Positions 46,422-57,563 of a stretch of 64,000 nt of DNA are shown here, piece by piece. The notes under the pieces are model-generated. The model was not told the DNA's origin, did not search any database, and was given only the letters and a program-made list of their open reading frames with translations. The stretch is from contig CM066727.1 of NCBI GenBank assembly GCA_033961575.1, positions 2,256,001 to 2,320,000 on the forward strand, given 5' to 3'. A program made the translations under genes and the position numbers. The DNA comes from Aselliscus stoliczkanus. Taxonomy: Eukaryota; Chordata; Mammalia; Chiroptera; Hipposideridae. Positions within the stretch are counted from its first letter, which is position 1. Every line of letters starts with the position of its first letter.

Positions 46422-47885
46422 ACAAAAAAATAAAAATTATTCACAAGCTGGGTGGAAAAGTAGGTTAACAATGTTATTAACCACACAATTTAATGTTTTC
46501 TTTCTGTCTTGAAAGGGCATTTTCCAGTGAGGTTCCAGCTAAGTGTTACCTGATGACAAACACTTTGTTCCTACTAACTGAACACTTAGTGCCTGCCATC
46601 CACTGCCCTGCTGTGTCATAGCATCGTCGTATAGAAACAGCTGGATGGTGTGAAGGGTTGTCACTGAGCCACTTGTTCTCTTGGTGACACGGTTTCACAG
46701 TACACAGTACACAGTGACAGTTTCAGATGTTAGTGGCCATCAGTTACGAAAATGGGGCTCTCTGCCTTCTAGCGATATGCAATGAAGTGGACATGTGTTT
46801 TTCTAACCATTAGGTGGAACCCATTCACTTCCCCCCATAAAATTCCAACTAGCAAACACACTACTAAATCACAGTGGAATGACTGTCCGGGCAGGATGTA
46901 GGATGGAGACTCATCATCCACAGGTGGCCGCTGTGATGGCGTCTCCAATCCTGGGGTGCAGGCTGACCCTTTATCGGAGAGAAGCTGCAAGCCTCTGGTG
47001 ACACACAGAAGCCCTGCGGCTTCCCAGGGGGCTGGGTGGTTCTGGGTGTGGAAGGTCCGGGACGTGACTGATTTAAAGACTGGCCGGCACCAACTCCATT
47101 CTATGCAAACTAAAGAAACAGGGGAAACCGTGGCCGGTAATACCCTCTCATAACCTGCTTTAAAAAAACGCAGGCCTGTTTTATTCAGAAACATTGTTTA
47201 TATATAATTTCTAGTTATTCTGATCTCTTGTTTTTTAAATATTAACGCAATGTTGTGTTTTCATTAGTTGCCATATGAGTGAATATGCCAGCCTCATAAG
47301 TTATTTACAGAATGTTTTATCAGTAATTAAACTTAAAATATTATGAGAAAGAACATGGGGGATTTATTTAATATGTATGACAAAATCTACACTTCAGGTG
47401 CTAGATTTTTTTTGCCTAAAGCTGGTAAGAATGTTACGGAGAAAATTCATCAACTATAGAGTAAAAACTACAGCAATGATGCATAGCTTAAGATTTTAAA
47501 TAAGAAATGACTTGTTTATTTTTTAATCATTTATGTCCTGGTTTTGTGAAGACTTTAAATATGTCTTTTCAAAATTATTAAAAATGTATCATTTTAGGTT
47601 ATTTTTCCTTCTTACATTACTAAACCAGAAAGGTTAATATTACAATGCAGGTGAAGATGCTTAAGTTATTTTCAAATTGTATATTACGTATTAGCTTGAA
47701 ACATATCAGGAGGAGGATCCCTCCCCCACCCCCGGCCTTTTGTTGATTAATGTACCTGTTTCCAGGGCCTGGAAGAGTGACTAACACATAATAGTTAATA
47801 AATGTTTGTTGAATAAAGCCATAATATACTATTTTACAAGCTGCGGTTCGATATTATCAATCTCATCAATTAAGATCAAGCAACA

Positions 47886-48178
47886 CAGTGACGGTGTAGG
47901 CTGCAGCCCCTGCTGCAGTGGGCTGCCATAGGCTACAGTGAGTGGCCGGCAGCCAGCGTGAGCTGCCAATAGCCGCGGTGAGCGGCATCCAGAGGCCGGC
48001 GAGCGATCTGCCTCATCCGGGAAGAGCGCAATGACGATACCAACATGGGCCAGTGAAGCAACGTCCTCCACAACTAGACTGAAGAACAAAAGTACAGCAA
48101 CTTGTCTGTTCCCCTTCCCCGATTCCCCAACGCTGTTCCCCTCCCCCAATTCCCCCAGTAAAATCTTTAAAAAAAAAA
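47886..48178 (+). mobile_element. Ves-tailed composite SINE, full-looking copy
   Basis: Bounded by target-site duplications: AAGATCAAGCAACA (47872-47885) and AAGATCAAGCAACA (48179-48192, merging with the A-tail). The insertion is 293 bp. The first ~115 bases (to about 48000) are a GC-rich head made of imperfect repeats of a GCTGCCATAGGCTACAGTGA / GCTGCCAATAGCCGCGGTGA kind. A middle part holds GAGCGATCTGCCTCATCCGG GAAGAGCGCAATG. The 3' half, CATGGGCCAGTGAAGCAACG, CTCCACAACTAGACTGAAGA and AACTTGTCTGTTCCCC, and the CCCCAGTAAAATCTTTAAAA end, corresponds to the Ves SINE tail as I recall it. I see no clear tRNA A/B box in the head, so the element differs from ordinary Ves. No coding capacity. Confidence 0.92.
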
Positions 48179-48289
48179 AAGATCAAGCAACATAACGCAG
48201 AATCTGTGAGGCAGGAATCTGAACATCACACTGAACTGTCACCACTGCCCTGACGGCCTTAGTCACACGTGACCAAGGCTACAAGCAGC

Positions 48290-48410
48290 CACTCATTTCA
48301 TCTCCACAAGAACCCCAAGCCTCTCCCTAGGTTTATAGATGATGCAAATGAGCCCCTGGAGGCACAGGGATCATGTCAAGCTCGCCTGCCCAGTGGAGGC
48401 AGCTGTGATG
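48290..48410 (-). repeat. MIR fragment, antisense
   Basis: CTCCACAAGAACCCCAAGCC, TAGATGATGCAAATGAGCCC CTGGAGGCACAGGGATCATG follow antisense MIR (normally 'CCTCACAACAACCCTATGAG ... CAGATGAGGAAACTGAGGCA'). Confidence 0.65.
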
Positions 48411-48959
48411 TCTTCACTGTGGTCAAGTCCCTTCCCAGGGTCCTAGGGGGACTCAGGTGAGCTGTGCATGTGAGATGCTGTGTCCCCAGCCTGTTGGAAA
48501 CTCTCAGGATGACATCCTCTGGCAGAAGAAAGGTTTGAAGGCAGCGTGTGTGCATGTCACGGCAGCCGTGCTGCTTCTGCGACAGCCACATCTCTAACCT
48601 CTGTACAGATTTTCTATAGCCCACATGTCTGCACTGCATGTTTTGTCAGTATTTATTACATTAAAATTCATAGCTTTGCCCCTAAGTTGTTTTTCAGTGT
48701 TTTGAACTAATTTCTTACGATAGCTTCTAGGAATAAGATTTAGGATAGGATGGTATACACCATTTCCAGGTTCTTGCCAAATTACTCTCTAAATTGAAAA
48801 TTTTAACTCCTAGAAGTGGGGATTCTCTATGTCATCCTATTTTTAGCCTTCAGTAGTCTTATAAAAATCTAATTTGGCAAATATTTTACCTAACTTTTGT
48901 TTTCACTGAAATGTATTGTTGGGTAGTGAAGTTATTGTTTGTTATATGCCTATATTATA

Positions 48960-49059
48960 TATTATCAACTGAAGTTATATATATACATATATACATATAT
49001 ATATACACATAAATTTAAGTTTGTTTATACATAACAAGTTTATATATAGTCAGTATATA

Positions 49060-49101
<42 letters not shown>

Positions 49102-49125
49102 AGATGATAGACAGATAGATAGATA
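48960..49125. repeat. TATACA/TA-rich low-complexity DNA with (TA)n and (GATA)n
   Basis: TATACATATATACATATA blocks, then (TA)n at about 49061-49097, then GATAGATAGATA at 49108-49130. Confidence 0.93.
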
Positions 49126-49404
49126 AGATAGATAAGTCAGATTAGATGTGTATTTCCTCTCTATTTTGGGTGGTCTGTTTATATAAACCCTTGAACACTT
49201 ACTCAGTGGTATCTTTGTGGATCGCCCTTCCTCTCACATGTCAGGTGAGTTTATTTTGGTCAAGTGATCAGCCTTGGACCATTCAACACGGTCAGATTGC
49301 GTAGTCAATGTTGGAGTCCCATCATTGTAAACCGCCAAATGTGGGGAGAGCTTAGACCCCAAAAAAGAGTGGGGGTGAAAGCTGGACTTGTATGCCAATA
49401 GGTG

Positions 49405-49540
49405 TCCAGTGCAGGGGGGTGCTGTGATTATCTCCATCTAATAGACAAAAAAAGCGTGGGTGTAAAATGTTAAGTAAATCGGCCATGACTTTATAGCTAG
49501 TGCTTGGCAGAATGAAGACTTGAACACATGTCTAATAGAA
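49405..49540 (-). repeat. MIR fragment, antisense
   Basis: TTATCTCCATCTAATAGACA AAAAAAGCGTGGGTG, AAATCGGCCATGACTTTATA GCTAG and GAAGACTTGAACACATGTC fit antisense MIR ('CCCCATTTTACAGATGAGGA... GTCACACAGCTAG... GATTCGAACCC'). Confidence 0.7.
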
Positions 49541-49671
49541 CGGTTCGCTACCTAGAATCGTGACTGTTCAATAATTGATATATTTATTTAGGATCTTCTT
49601 AACTTTTTAACAGTCTATCCTCTTTCTCCAGCTTAGAGGGGATATACAGGCAAACCTTTTTATATTAATTG

Positions 49672-49745
49672 CTTTCCCTTTTTTTTTCTTAGCTTTATTG
49701 AGATATAATTGACTTTAAGAGTGACTTTTATACTGTCACATGTTC
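49672..49745 (-). mobile_element. L1 3'-UTR remnant, antisense
   Basis: AGCTTTATTGAGATATAATT GACTT is the antisense hallmark of many L1M 3' UTRs (also seen at about 60005 here). Following bases to 49860 may continue the element but are too diverged for me. Confidence 0.6.
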
Positions 49746-49894
49746 CCCTGTTACCAATTAGCCTTTCATTTCATCTTAAAGAACTCCTTTTAACATTTCT
49801 TATAAGGCCAGTCTGGTGGTAATGAACTCCTTCAGGTTTTGTCTGGAAATCATAGACTAATGGCATTCAAGGAATGATGTGATTTATTCCAATG

Positions 49895-50110
49895 GGTCTT
49901 CTTTTAATTCTTTCCTGCTCCGTTTATTATCCCACCAAATTTCATGCCTTCCCTGCTACCTGGAACACTGTCTTACCAGGCTGTCCTCTTTACTGCTATC
50001 CTTGGTTTTACCCTATTACATTCCAGGCTTTTACCATCGTTGTAGGTATTTGCTTCTTTACGTGTTTATAGATCACATACCCCATGAAGGCAAGAACACT
50101 GCACACAGCC
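49895..50110 (+). mobile_element. Probable L2 3'-end remnant
   Basis: TATTTGCTTCTTTACGTGTT TATAG, then CATACCCCATGAAGGCAAGA ACACTGCACACAG, resembles the L2 3' end ('TTTACTTGTTTATTGTCTGT ... GCTCCATGAGGGCAGGGACC'). The call is tentative. Confidence 0.45.
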
Positions 50111-50235
50111 TACAAAGAATAGATAAAATAAAAATAAAAATAATTAATAAATGAACTTGGTCTAAGTAGATGATCTCCCAAGATAGAGAAGAAAATAAAA
50201 TTAATTTCAGCTACATGAAATACCTTGCCCAAGTA

Positions 50236-50356
50236 TTGGGTTGTTGGAAAAGTCATGACATATTTTTTCTATGTTTTTCATTGCAAAAATGTGTCATGAC
50301 TTTTCCGACAAGCCAATAATTGAAAAATGCTTCATGAGTTTTCCAACAACCCAATG
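50236..50356. mobile_element. Mariner-type MITE with a duplicated right half
   Basis: 50236-50316 is an 81-bp copy of the MITE seen at 19458: left repeat TTGGGTTGTTGGAAAAGTCA after a TA, right end GACTTTTCCGACAAGCCAA before a TA. A second version of the right half follows directly: ATTGCAAAAATGTGTCATGA... (50280-50318) is repeated as ATTGAAAAATGCTTCATGAG... (50319-50356), ending AACAACCCAA at 50354. Thus three terminal repeats occur in one block, two of them in the same orientation. Confidence 0.9.
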
Positions 50357-53095
50357 GTTGAGTTGAGATTTGTCTGAGTTCAAAGCCCTTATTTGTTGCA
50401 CGATGGCAAGAAAAATGTCTCCTTTTACACTATAGTTTAAAAATATTTTTACTTTTAGAGTCTAGATTTATGTTAAAACCCCATATTATTAGGGAAGAAC
50501 AATTGCCAAGTATATGGATTTCATTTCTAGTTATGTAACAAATATTAAACTTTTACTGACTGATACTTGGCCCTAATTACCTTCTTTATACATGCTGTGC
50601 AGATTTTAAATCTGTATCCTTCCAAGGAAAGTGACACACAAAAGCATGGTTAGTTTCCCAAGTCTTTAAAAAGATGATCATCTAAATCAAGAGGTTTATT
50701 TCTAAAGGGGGGGAGCAGCTGGCAGTAAGTATTGATGTCATGACTATCTATGTAGACATCTATATAACGAGCACGTCCTGTTCTGGATGAGTGATTCCTG
50801 CCGCAGCTGCATTTAAACAGGTTTCTTCAATATAGAACATCTGCAACATTAGAATGAAATTGTTCACATTTAATCATCGTATTGCTTGGCCAGCATATTA
50901 CATGCCACCCAGACTAAAGGTCCATGATTGAATCATATGTATAATTATCACCTTCTACCTAGGAGTAAGCAGTTCCTACAAAGTAATCACACTAGACTAC
51001 GGGGGCACTGAAAAAAAAAATAGTCCCCTTTCTTTTAAATACCCTGCTGTACCCAGCAAAGAAACCTAGAATGGATACGCAAAGTAAAGTTTGCAGAAGG
51101 AAGGCACGTATAAAGGGGTGTGTGTGTGTGTACATGTGTGCATGTGAGCATGCCCGTGTGTCTTCTTCTCTGAATGGTTTGGAATGGCATGGATTTAACT
51201 TTAAAAATTTACACTGAAGGACACTCACAGATAATTTGCTGTTGAAATCTACAGTTTTCTGTTCAGAACAGCAAATATTTTTATTTTCTGGGACTGGGTA
51301 TAAAGTCCTAAGTTAAATTTTATTTTCAAATTTAGCACGAAAAATAATTGCCACTCTTGAAAGAAAGTTGGCAACTTCCCTTTTTCGCTAATGAGAGTGT
51401 GGTAAATGGCCAACTTCCCCCTTTAGCCACAGATGCCTGGAAATTAAAAATTAAATATTAATTTTGGTCTCTGCAATTCTATTAATCTCCATTTTAAGTA
51501 AATTAATTCGCTCCTCCTGGCTTTTGTTTTCCATGTCGTTATGTTATTCTGTATGTTTTATTCAAACAAGTCTCTGAGAATAATTTGCAAACACAGGTGT
51601 GAACAAATTTCCAACAGAAATGATCTCTGAATCCATTTCACCCACATAATAACACAGAAAGTTCGTGTGGACGTCTGCCTCGTGTTCACGTTATGCTGTA
51701 GCTTCTTCCCGAACTTTGTATCAGAACAACTGCTAAACTACGTGGCTGTGCATTGGACTTTTTTGTCACCTGACACCTCCATCATCACATAACGGTTCCT
51801 GGAACACCTCCGGTGGGGATGAGGAAACGGATGGCAAGTCTGCCCCCCCAGGAAAGGCTTGCTCTCAGGGAAGAAACTGTTCATCCGCAGCCTAACTGTT
51901 ATTAGCAGCAGGACAAAGCGTGGACTCTGGGGCCCTGGGGATGCACAGGCCCCAACAAGTGGGAATCTCCGGTCGTGGAAAAGCTTCAGCCACCCCATAA
52001 CCTCATGCTCCCCATGATACCAACTGTTTACACACTTCGCTCTTTTCTCCAGCCTTTTTATTTTCTAAGCACAACTACTTTTTACCTCTTATTTATAAAA
52101 TATTTATAATTCATAGATGTCTTCAACTTATATTCTTTCTACTCCTATTCTTATTCCGAGACATTCATAAACGTGCCTGTAGTTCCAAATACTCTAAAAT
52201 GCAGCATGTAACATGCACATGCAAACTTGGCAAAGGGTCTGAACAAAAGAGCTCCTTCTAGGGGCTAATGAATAGACATAGGCCTGTTGGGGGGAAGCGA
52301 TTTCAATGGAACGCGGAGACTGCGTCACTCGCTCTTTGCAATGGAAATCACTGCTGCCCAGCTGGGCTCTAATTACACTAACTGAACACTCCAATGCTGG
52401 TGTCAGAGACGTGTCCCCAGCACATTACACGGGTGCATCATGTGCTCATGCGTGCGAGGCGGCAGATCCCCTTGCTGGAGGCACCGCCATTTGCGACGGT
52501 CTGCTCTGCTCCCCATGCCTTCCCAGGGCACCCACTAGCTTTAATGAAAGGAACACAGTGCGGGGACAGTGAGCAGAGAGGGAATATGTGTCATAAGACG
52601 CATTCGGCTGCTAGCCACAGGTTCCACTGATTGCAGCTGCCTCCTAGAAGTTTGTGCCTTACAACAATTAGAAGACGAGAAAAAGAAAGCCGGCACCGCG
52701 CCAACACGTGGGCCACAGGAAGTCTCCTCCAGGTGTGAACAGCAGCATTCAGGCACCCGCGACACTGGCGGCTCCGCCCAGCCCATTCCAATACGGTGCC
52801 TCTGGCCCTCGTCAAACTTGGTCACTCGGGCCAGACACAAGCACACGCAGACACGGGCGTGGCATGATTTACGTTCTAGGCCAGGAAATTTAGGCTAGCC
52901 TCTTTCCTGGGGGCAGATGGCCATCTGTTCTAATTTATTCTGTATGTTGTATCAGAGGCACTGGGCAGGTGCTGTGCTGTGTAGATTGCTACTACAAATT
53001 GTGACAGAAGAATTGGTGAACTGTGGGAGGTATCAGCATGGCTGAAAAGGCTACATGGACAGAAACCAGGATGCGTGGTTAGCAAGTTTACATTT
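50357..53095. other. Unassigned non-coding DNA
   Basis: AT-rich to about 52150, then GC-balanced. A short GT-rich patch lies at 51118-51160. From 52190 to 52910 several opposed frames (60-109 codons) are open but unrelated to any family I know. No exon supported. Confidence 0.5.
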
Positions 53096-53099
53096 AACT

Positions 53100-53415
53100 T
53101 ACAGGACGAAATGTGTCCCCAGATTCATACGCTGACACCTGAATGCCCAGTGTGATGTCATTAGGAGGGGAAAACTGCAGTGATTAGGGTAGGATGAAGC
53201 CATGCGGATAGGGGCCCAGGTGGGGATCAGTGCCCTTATAGGAAGAGGAAGAGACTAGAGCCCCCTCTCGCCCCACGTGGGGACACAGAGAAGGGAGTTT
53301 CGCCAGGCCCCGGGTGGGCCAGCACCCTGACCTTGGACTTCCACTCCCCAGAACTCTGAGAAATAACTGTCTATTGTTTATAAACCATCCGGTCTCTGGC
53401 GCTTTTTCCCGGAGG
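53100..53415 (+). mobile_element. MLT1-type LTR (ERVL-MaLR), solo
   Basis: Block order follows MLT1: GACGAAATGTGTCCCCAGAT TCATACGCTGACACC, CCCAGTGTGATGTCATTAGG AGG, ATCAGTGCCCTTATAGGAAG AGGAAGAGA, CCACGTGGGGACACAGAGAA, CACCCTGACCTTGGACTTCC and GAACTCTGAGAAATAACTGT CTATTGTTTATAAACCATCC GGTCT. MaLR elements are ancient mammalian LTR retrotransposons, and only the LTR remains. An open frame over part of it is not a gene. Confidence 0.93.
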
Positions 53416-56400
53416 TCCCAGCAGGCTGACAGTGGAAAAGTGTCTAAATTTCCAGGCTGCTTCTCGGATTGCAGGCAGTCACAAGTAAATCTGGTCAACA
53501 TAAAGGCATTCTCAAAAAACACCATTTGCCTCGAATAACATACCTGTTGTGTCAGCCCACATGCTAGAATCCGAGCATCAGCGCTGAGAACAGTCTCAGG
53601 TGCTCTGAACAGGCGTTCACTGGTCCAGCAAAGCCTCTACTCACCCCACAGGCTCGGCAAAATAACATCTTCCAATCCCATTGGATGACTTTCCTGTTTT
53701 CTCCAGCCTACATCTTTTGAATATAAAATTGGCTTCATCCTATGGTGCTTTACAGCTTATGAAGCATTTCCTAATCTCTGATTTATTGTCCACCCTTCTA
53801 AGAACTGTCTGAGCTGTGCATCAGATTACCAGCCATTGGCACATGTGGGGAGTTAACCTATAGGGGATCTGTGAGCTGCGCTGCACCCCAGGGCATCAGG
53901 ATGCCATTTCATGCAGGTCGGAGGGATGCATGTTGGGACGAGGCGGTGGGGCAGTCTCAGCCTTGGGCCCACACGAGCTGTGTCCCGAGTCCCTGGCCAG
54001 GGAATGCTGCACCTTCCACACTTGGGCCGCAGCAGTTTGGGCTGAGCGTTCTATCCACAGACCCTGCTCGCATTTGCTTCACCATTCGGTGCCATGGGTT
54101 CTCCTTTGCTTTTCTTCTGTTCAACACTGTGATTGAAACAGTCTCCTTCTGCTAATTTATTTTGTTAGTACTCCCCATGGCTACCTTACTTCAGCTCAAT
54201 TATGCCAATGCTATGCAGCCTTTCCTATTCAAATAAAAATTCACTAGGGTTTCTACCTATCCTTTGCAAAATTTGGGGAGTTCAGTATCTCCCTAGATTT
54301 TCCTCCAAAAAGACTGTGTGACGAGGAGGGCGCGCAACAAGATTCAGAACCCCCTCATGTTGTAGGTGAGCTGCTTACCCAGACTAAGGAGGCAGGCTCC
54401 CAGATCCCGCTGCCCACAGCTGCTGTCCCCGTGGCTGCCATGGACAGTAGTTACCCCTCTGCAAACCCTTTCATGTCTTCAGGTGAAAGGCTCTTTCCAG
54501 GCTCAGATGCCTACAAGCGGCCTAACCCACCTCCGCAATTTTCCCTGGGTTCCCAGAAAAGATGGCATCCCCCGACTCAGTGGGCCACACAGCCGCCCAC
54601 ACACAGGGACCCCCTCACCGCTAAGCTTTCCTGTGCGAATGACTATGCCACTTATAAGCACTCCTAGGACCAGTTTGTTCCAGGCACCTGCTGTTTGGAC
54701 AACATGAGCCAAATGTCAGGGGGCTGCCACGCAGAACAGCGTGCTGCTCAATGTACCGCAAGAACCCAGCCTGCCCAGAGCTTCCCCCAGGCGTGCTGTG
54801 TTTACCTGGATCTCTGAAAACTACTTTCCTCAACACATGACTGAAATTTTATATCTTAAATTGGATCAGTTAGACCAGCCAGGCACCCCTGCAGTTGCCA
54901 TTTCATGGTCTCACGTGTCATCCTTTCTTTCTGATTCTGGGGCTCCCTGAAGAAAGACTGGCAGTTCACTCAGCCATGCCTTCAACAGCCGTGCAATGGG
55001 GATATACACGCCCGGCACTTGGCAACGATGACAAGACGTGGAGCTGCCAGCCCCTCACTCTTCCGGGGCCCAGTGGTCCATGTGCGCTCACCTTCAGAAC
55101 TCTCCGATCTGACCTGCAGAGCTCCCTTGAATATAAAACTGGTTAGACTGAACCACGGCCTCTGCTAAGGTGGCAGGGCTCGGATTGAAATGCTGGCTCT
55201 GCATTTGTGAGCTGGCTGGCATAAAGCGACTTATGTAATCCATCTGTGCCTTAGTGTTATCATCTGCAGAATGGGGATGACAACAGCACAGACATCAAGG
55301 GTAGCTGGTAGAATTAAATGAGCTAATATATGGAAAGTACTTACAACATGCTTGATGCATAGAGTCAATGCACAGATCTTAACTATCGTTCTTCTCATCA
55401 CTATTATTCAGGACTCTGCAAGGAGTAGAGTACTGATCCTGCATAAATTATTTGTAAATTGTGTAGACCTGGTATATCCAGTTAGAAGTTCACCTGCCAT
55501 TAAGATGCACTACTTTACCAAAAGACCACATTAAATTCTGTGGGGCAACGTGCTGTCCAGAGAGGGCAGTTCCAGAACACAGTACTGGGCTGTCCCGCAA
55601 GCTCAGGGGACAGAGGACAGCCAGGCACATGTGGGGGAAGCCGAGTGAAGAAGACACCGATGACGGAGAATGGACAGAGACGGGGGAGGAAGGGGCAGCA
55701 ATGACAGTGGCGCTCGGTAGTCCAGCTCTCCCAGTGCCAGGCGGAGCACTAGCATCCCCACCCCCACCCTCAGAGCAGCTCTGAAAAGTCCCACTTTGCA
55801 GGTAAAACATGGGGCTGAGGTAGGCGAGCCAGCAGCCGAGTTGGGCACGCCCTGATAAATGGGGGAGCTGGGACCCACAGCAGGGCTCTGGCTTCCTTCT
55901 CTCGAATGTCCAGCCATTTAAATGGCCTGAACTATCTCGCATGTCCTCCCACATTCAAAATCACCCATACGGTTGTAAATTCTTCCCCTGGGGGTGTATT
56001 GAGCCACCCATGAAAGTGGACGGACGGAACTACAAGCCAGAAGATTGGAACAGAGAACCGCCCGTATGTGCCAAGCCAGCAACAGGTCACATGTGCCCCA
56101 TTTTTAACTTTCTCCTGCCACGCGCCCCAGTCATCAGACTATACTTCTCAAGCAGCAGTGTGTGCCGTGGTTTGGCACCCATCATGCCCTGGGTATTTTC
56201 ATTACAAGCTCCATGCTTCTGGGCCATCGAGACTATGGTTAGATGGTTTCCCTCAGGGAATCCCATTATCTCAGGGGAAAGTCAAGGGCAGCTCTCGAGC
56301 CGTCACAGAAAATCCTGCTTAGGAAACTACCAAACCGCACATAAACCATGATGTACGCCCTCCAATGGCAGGCAGTACTGGGGGCAAGCTTAAATTCAGA

Positions 56401-57336
56401 TGCCAGACTGATGCTCGCCCTGAAACCTCACAAGGGTACCCAGCGCATTGAGACAAAGTCTGTCTGTGGACAAGGAGGAGCCATGGACAGCAGCTGTGCA
56501 GGCGTCTTCCAGTTTAGAATGTCCAATTGCAAAGCGGCGAGTGCCTTTGGTTATAGATGATGAAGCTACATACATGCACATACTAATATAAGTTTCCGTA
56601 ATGGAATATGGCAGTAAATAATGACTGTTCACCAGGAATCATTGCACACATGAGCATACTATTTCAATCTCTCATCTAGGTGCATTAAGGAAAATACACG
56701 GACAAGTAAAATATTTTGATATTTCACTCAAAGCAACAAAAAATGTAGCTAGAGTTGGATTTGAATAAACTGCCCAAGTTGTTTTCAAAAGACCAACGTG
56801 TTGACTTAGTTCAGGGCTCAGTGTCCCAGAAAGGAAGAGAGAACAGGGGTCAGTCTACAGAAAAATCAATACTTTGGTTCAGGTTTTAGTTCAATGATAA
56901 AAGTACCACAAATCAGAATTTGGTGATGATGGGGGAGATGTGGGTTATCCGGATACAGAAATAATAACTGACCCCGAAGGTGGCTCTGACCCATTTTTAT
57001 GACTGTTCTCGTGTGCCAAGCAGTCAGATATCACAACTCTGATGTTGCTGAGGTGGAACTTGTCTTGAAAAATGGCACCGCAGCGCCTGTGTTCCTCCAG
57101 ACCTCGGGACATGGCATGATGGATGGAAATGGAGCCTTCCCGGCCCCTTTGCACAGCTGGCGGTAAATTAGAAGGTACCAAAGAAGCACTGATGTGTTAT
57201 AAATTAAAGTCCCATTTTCTGCTTTAGGATATTCCCCTACTGTGTACAAGGCACATTTGCTGAGAATAAATGATTTTGAAGCAGACATATCTGTTTCCAT
57301 TTATTAGGGTTACATATTACACTATTTTTCTTTTTT
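53416..57336. other. Unassigned non-coding DNA
   Basis: The densest set of open frames in the window lies here (54248-55146 plus, 55490-55954 minus, 55941-56351 plus) but none shows a domain I recognise. A MIR is at 55165. The rest is unique sequence of moderate GC, with no CpG-dense promoter. Confidence 0.45.
55165..55345 (+). repeat. MIR, long sense copy
   Basis: TTGAAATGCTGGCTCTGCAT TTGTGAGCTGGCTGGCATAA AGCGACTTATGTAATCCATC TGTGCCTTAGTGTTATCATC TGCAGAATGGGGATGACAAC in sequence, then GTAGAATTAAATGAGCTAAT and AAAGTACTTACAACATGCTT, follows nearly the whole MIR 3' two-thirds. The best MIR in the window. Confidence 0.92.
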
Positions 57337-57453
57337 TTTATTTCTATTCTTATTTTTTTTTAGGGCAGTGTCACTGGCCCTCATATGTGGGACCCGAACC
57401 GGGGTCCTTGGTGTCCCAAGCCAGCACTTAACCACCGCGCCACTCGGCCGGCC
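57337..57453 (-). mobile_element. Short tRNA-derived SINE (Ves-related), copy 5
   Basis: Minus-strand head GGGCCGGCCGAGTGGCGCGG, B box GGTTCGGGTCC and 3' hairpin GAGGGCCAGTGACACTGCCC TA, then an A-rich tail. Target-site duplications CTATTTTTCTTTTTT flank it (about 57322-57336 and 57454-57468). Confidence 0.95.
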
Positions 57454-57510
57454 CTATTTTTCTTTTTTAATAGAAAGTAAATAAATACATACCTACTTTC
57501 CTGTCTAGTC

Positions 57511-57512
<2 letters not shown>

Positions 57513-57558
<46 letters not shown>
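57513..57558. repeat. (CA)n microsatellite
   Basis: About 23 uninterrupted CA units. Confidence 0.97.

Positions 57559-57563
<5 letters not shown>

Larger units (their letters stand above)
44795..47871. other. Unassigned non-coding DNA
   Basis: 44795-45130 is GC-balanced with a 128-codon minus-strand frame that has no domain. 45200-46680 is AT-rich apart from a MIR and an AAAT microsatellite (listed). 46769-47194 has a 141-codon minus-strand frame without a recognisable product. 47180-47700 is AT-rich. GTTAATAAATGTTTGTTGAATAA at 47795 is a MIR/L2 terminal motif. Confidence 0.5.
48193..50235. other. Unassigned DNA with several old repeat fragments
   Basis: Includes two MIRs, AT microsatellites, an L1 end and an L2 end listed separately. 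48700-48960 is AT-rich with no recognisable element. Confidence 0.5.

Noticed and set aside
46769..47194. 141-codon minus-strand frame
   Set aside because: No domain and no promoter or splice context.
55490..55954. 154-codon minus-strand frame
   Set aside because: No recognisable domain; overlapping frame (55603-55917) on the same strand is also open, as expected in GC-richer DNA.
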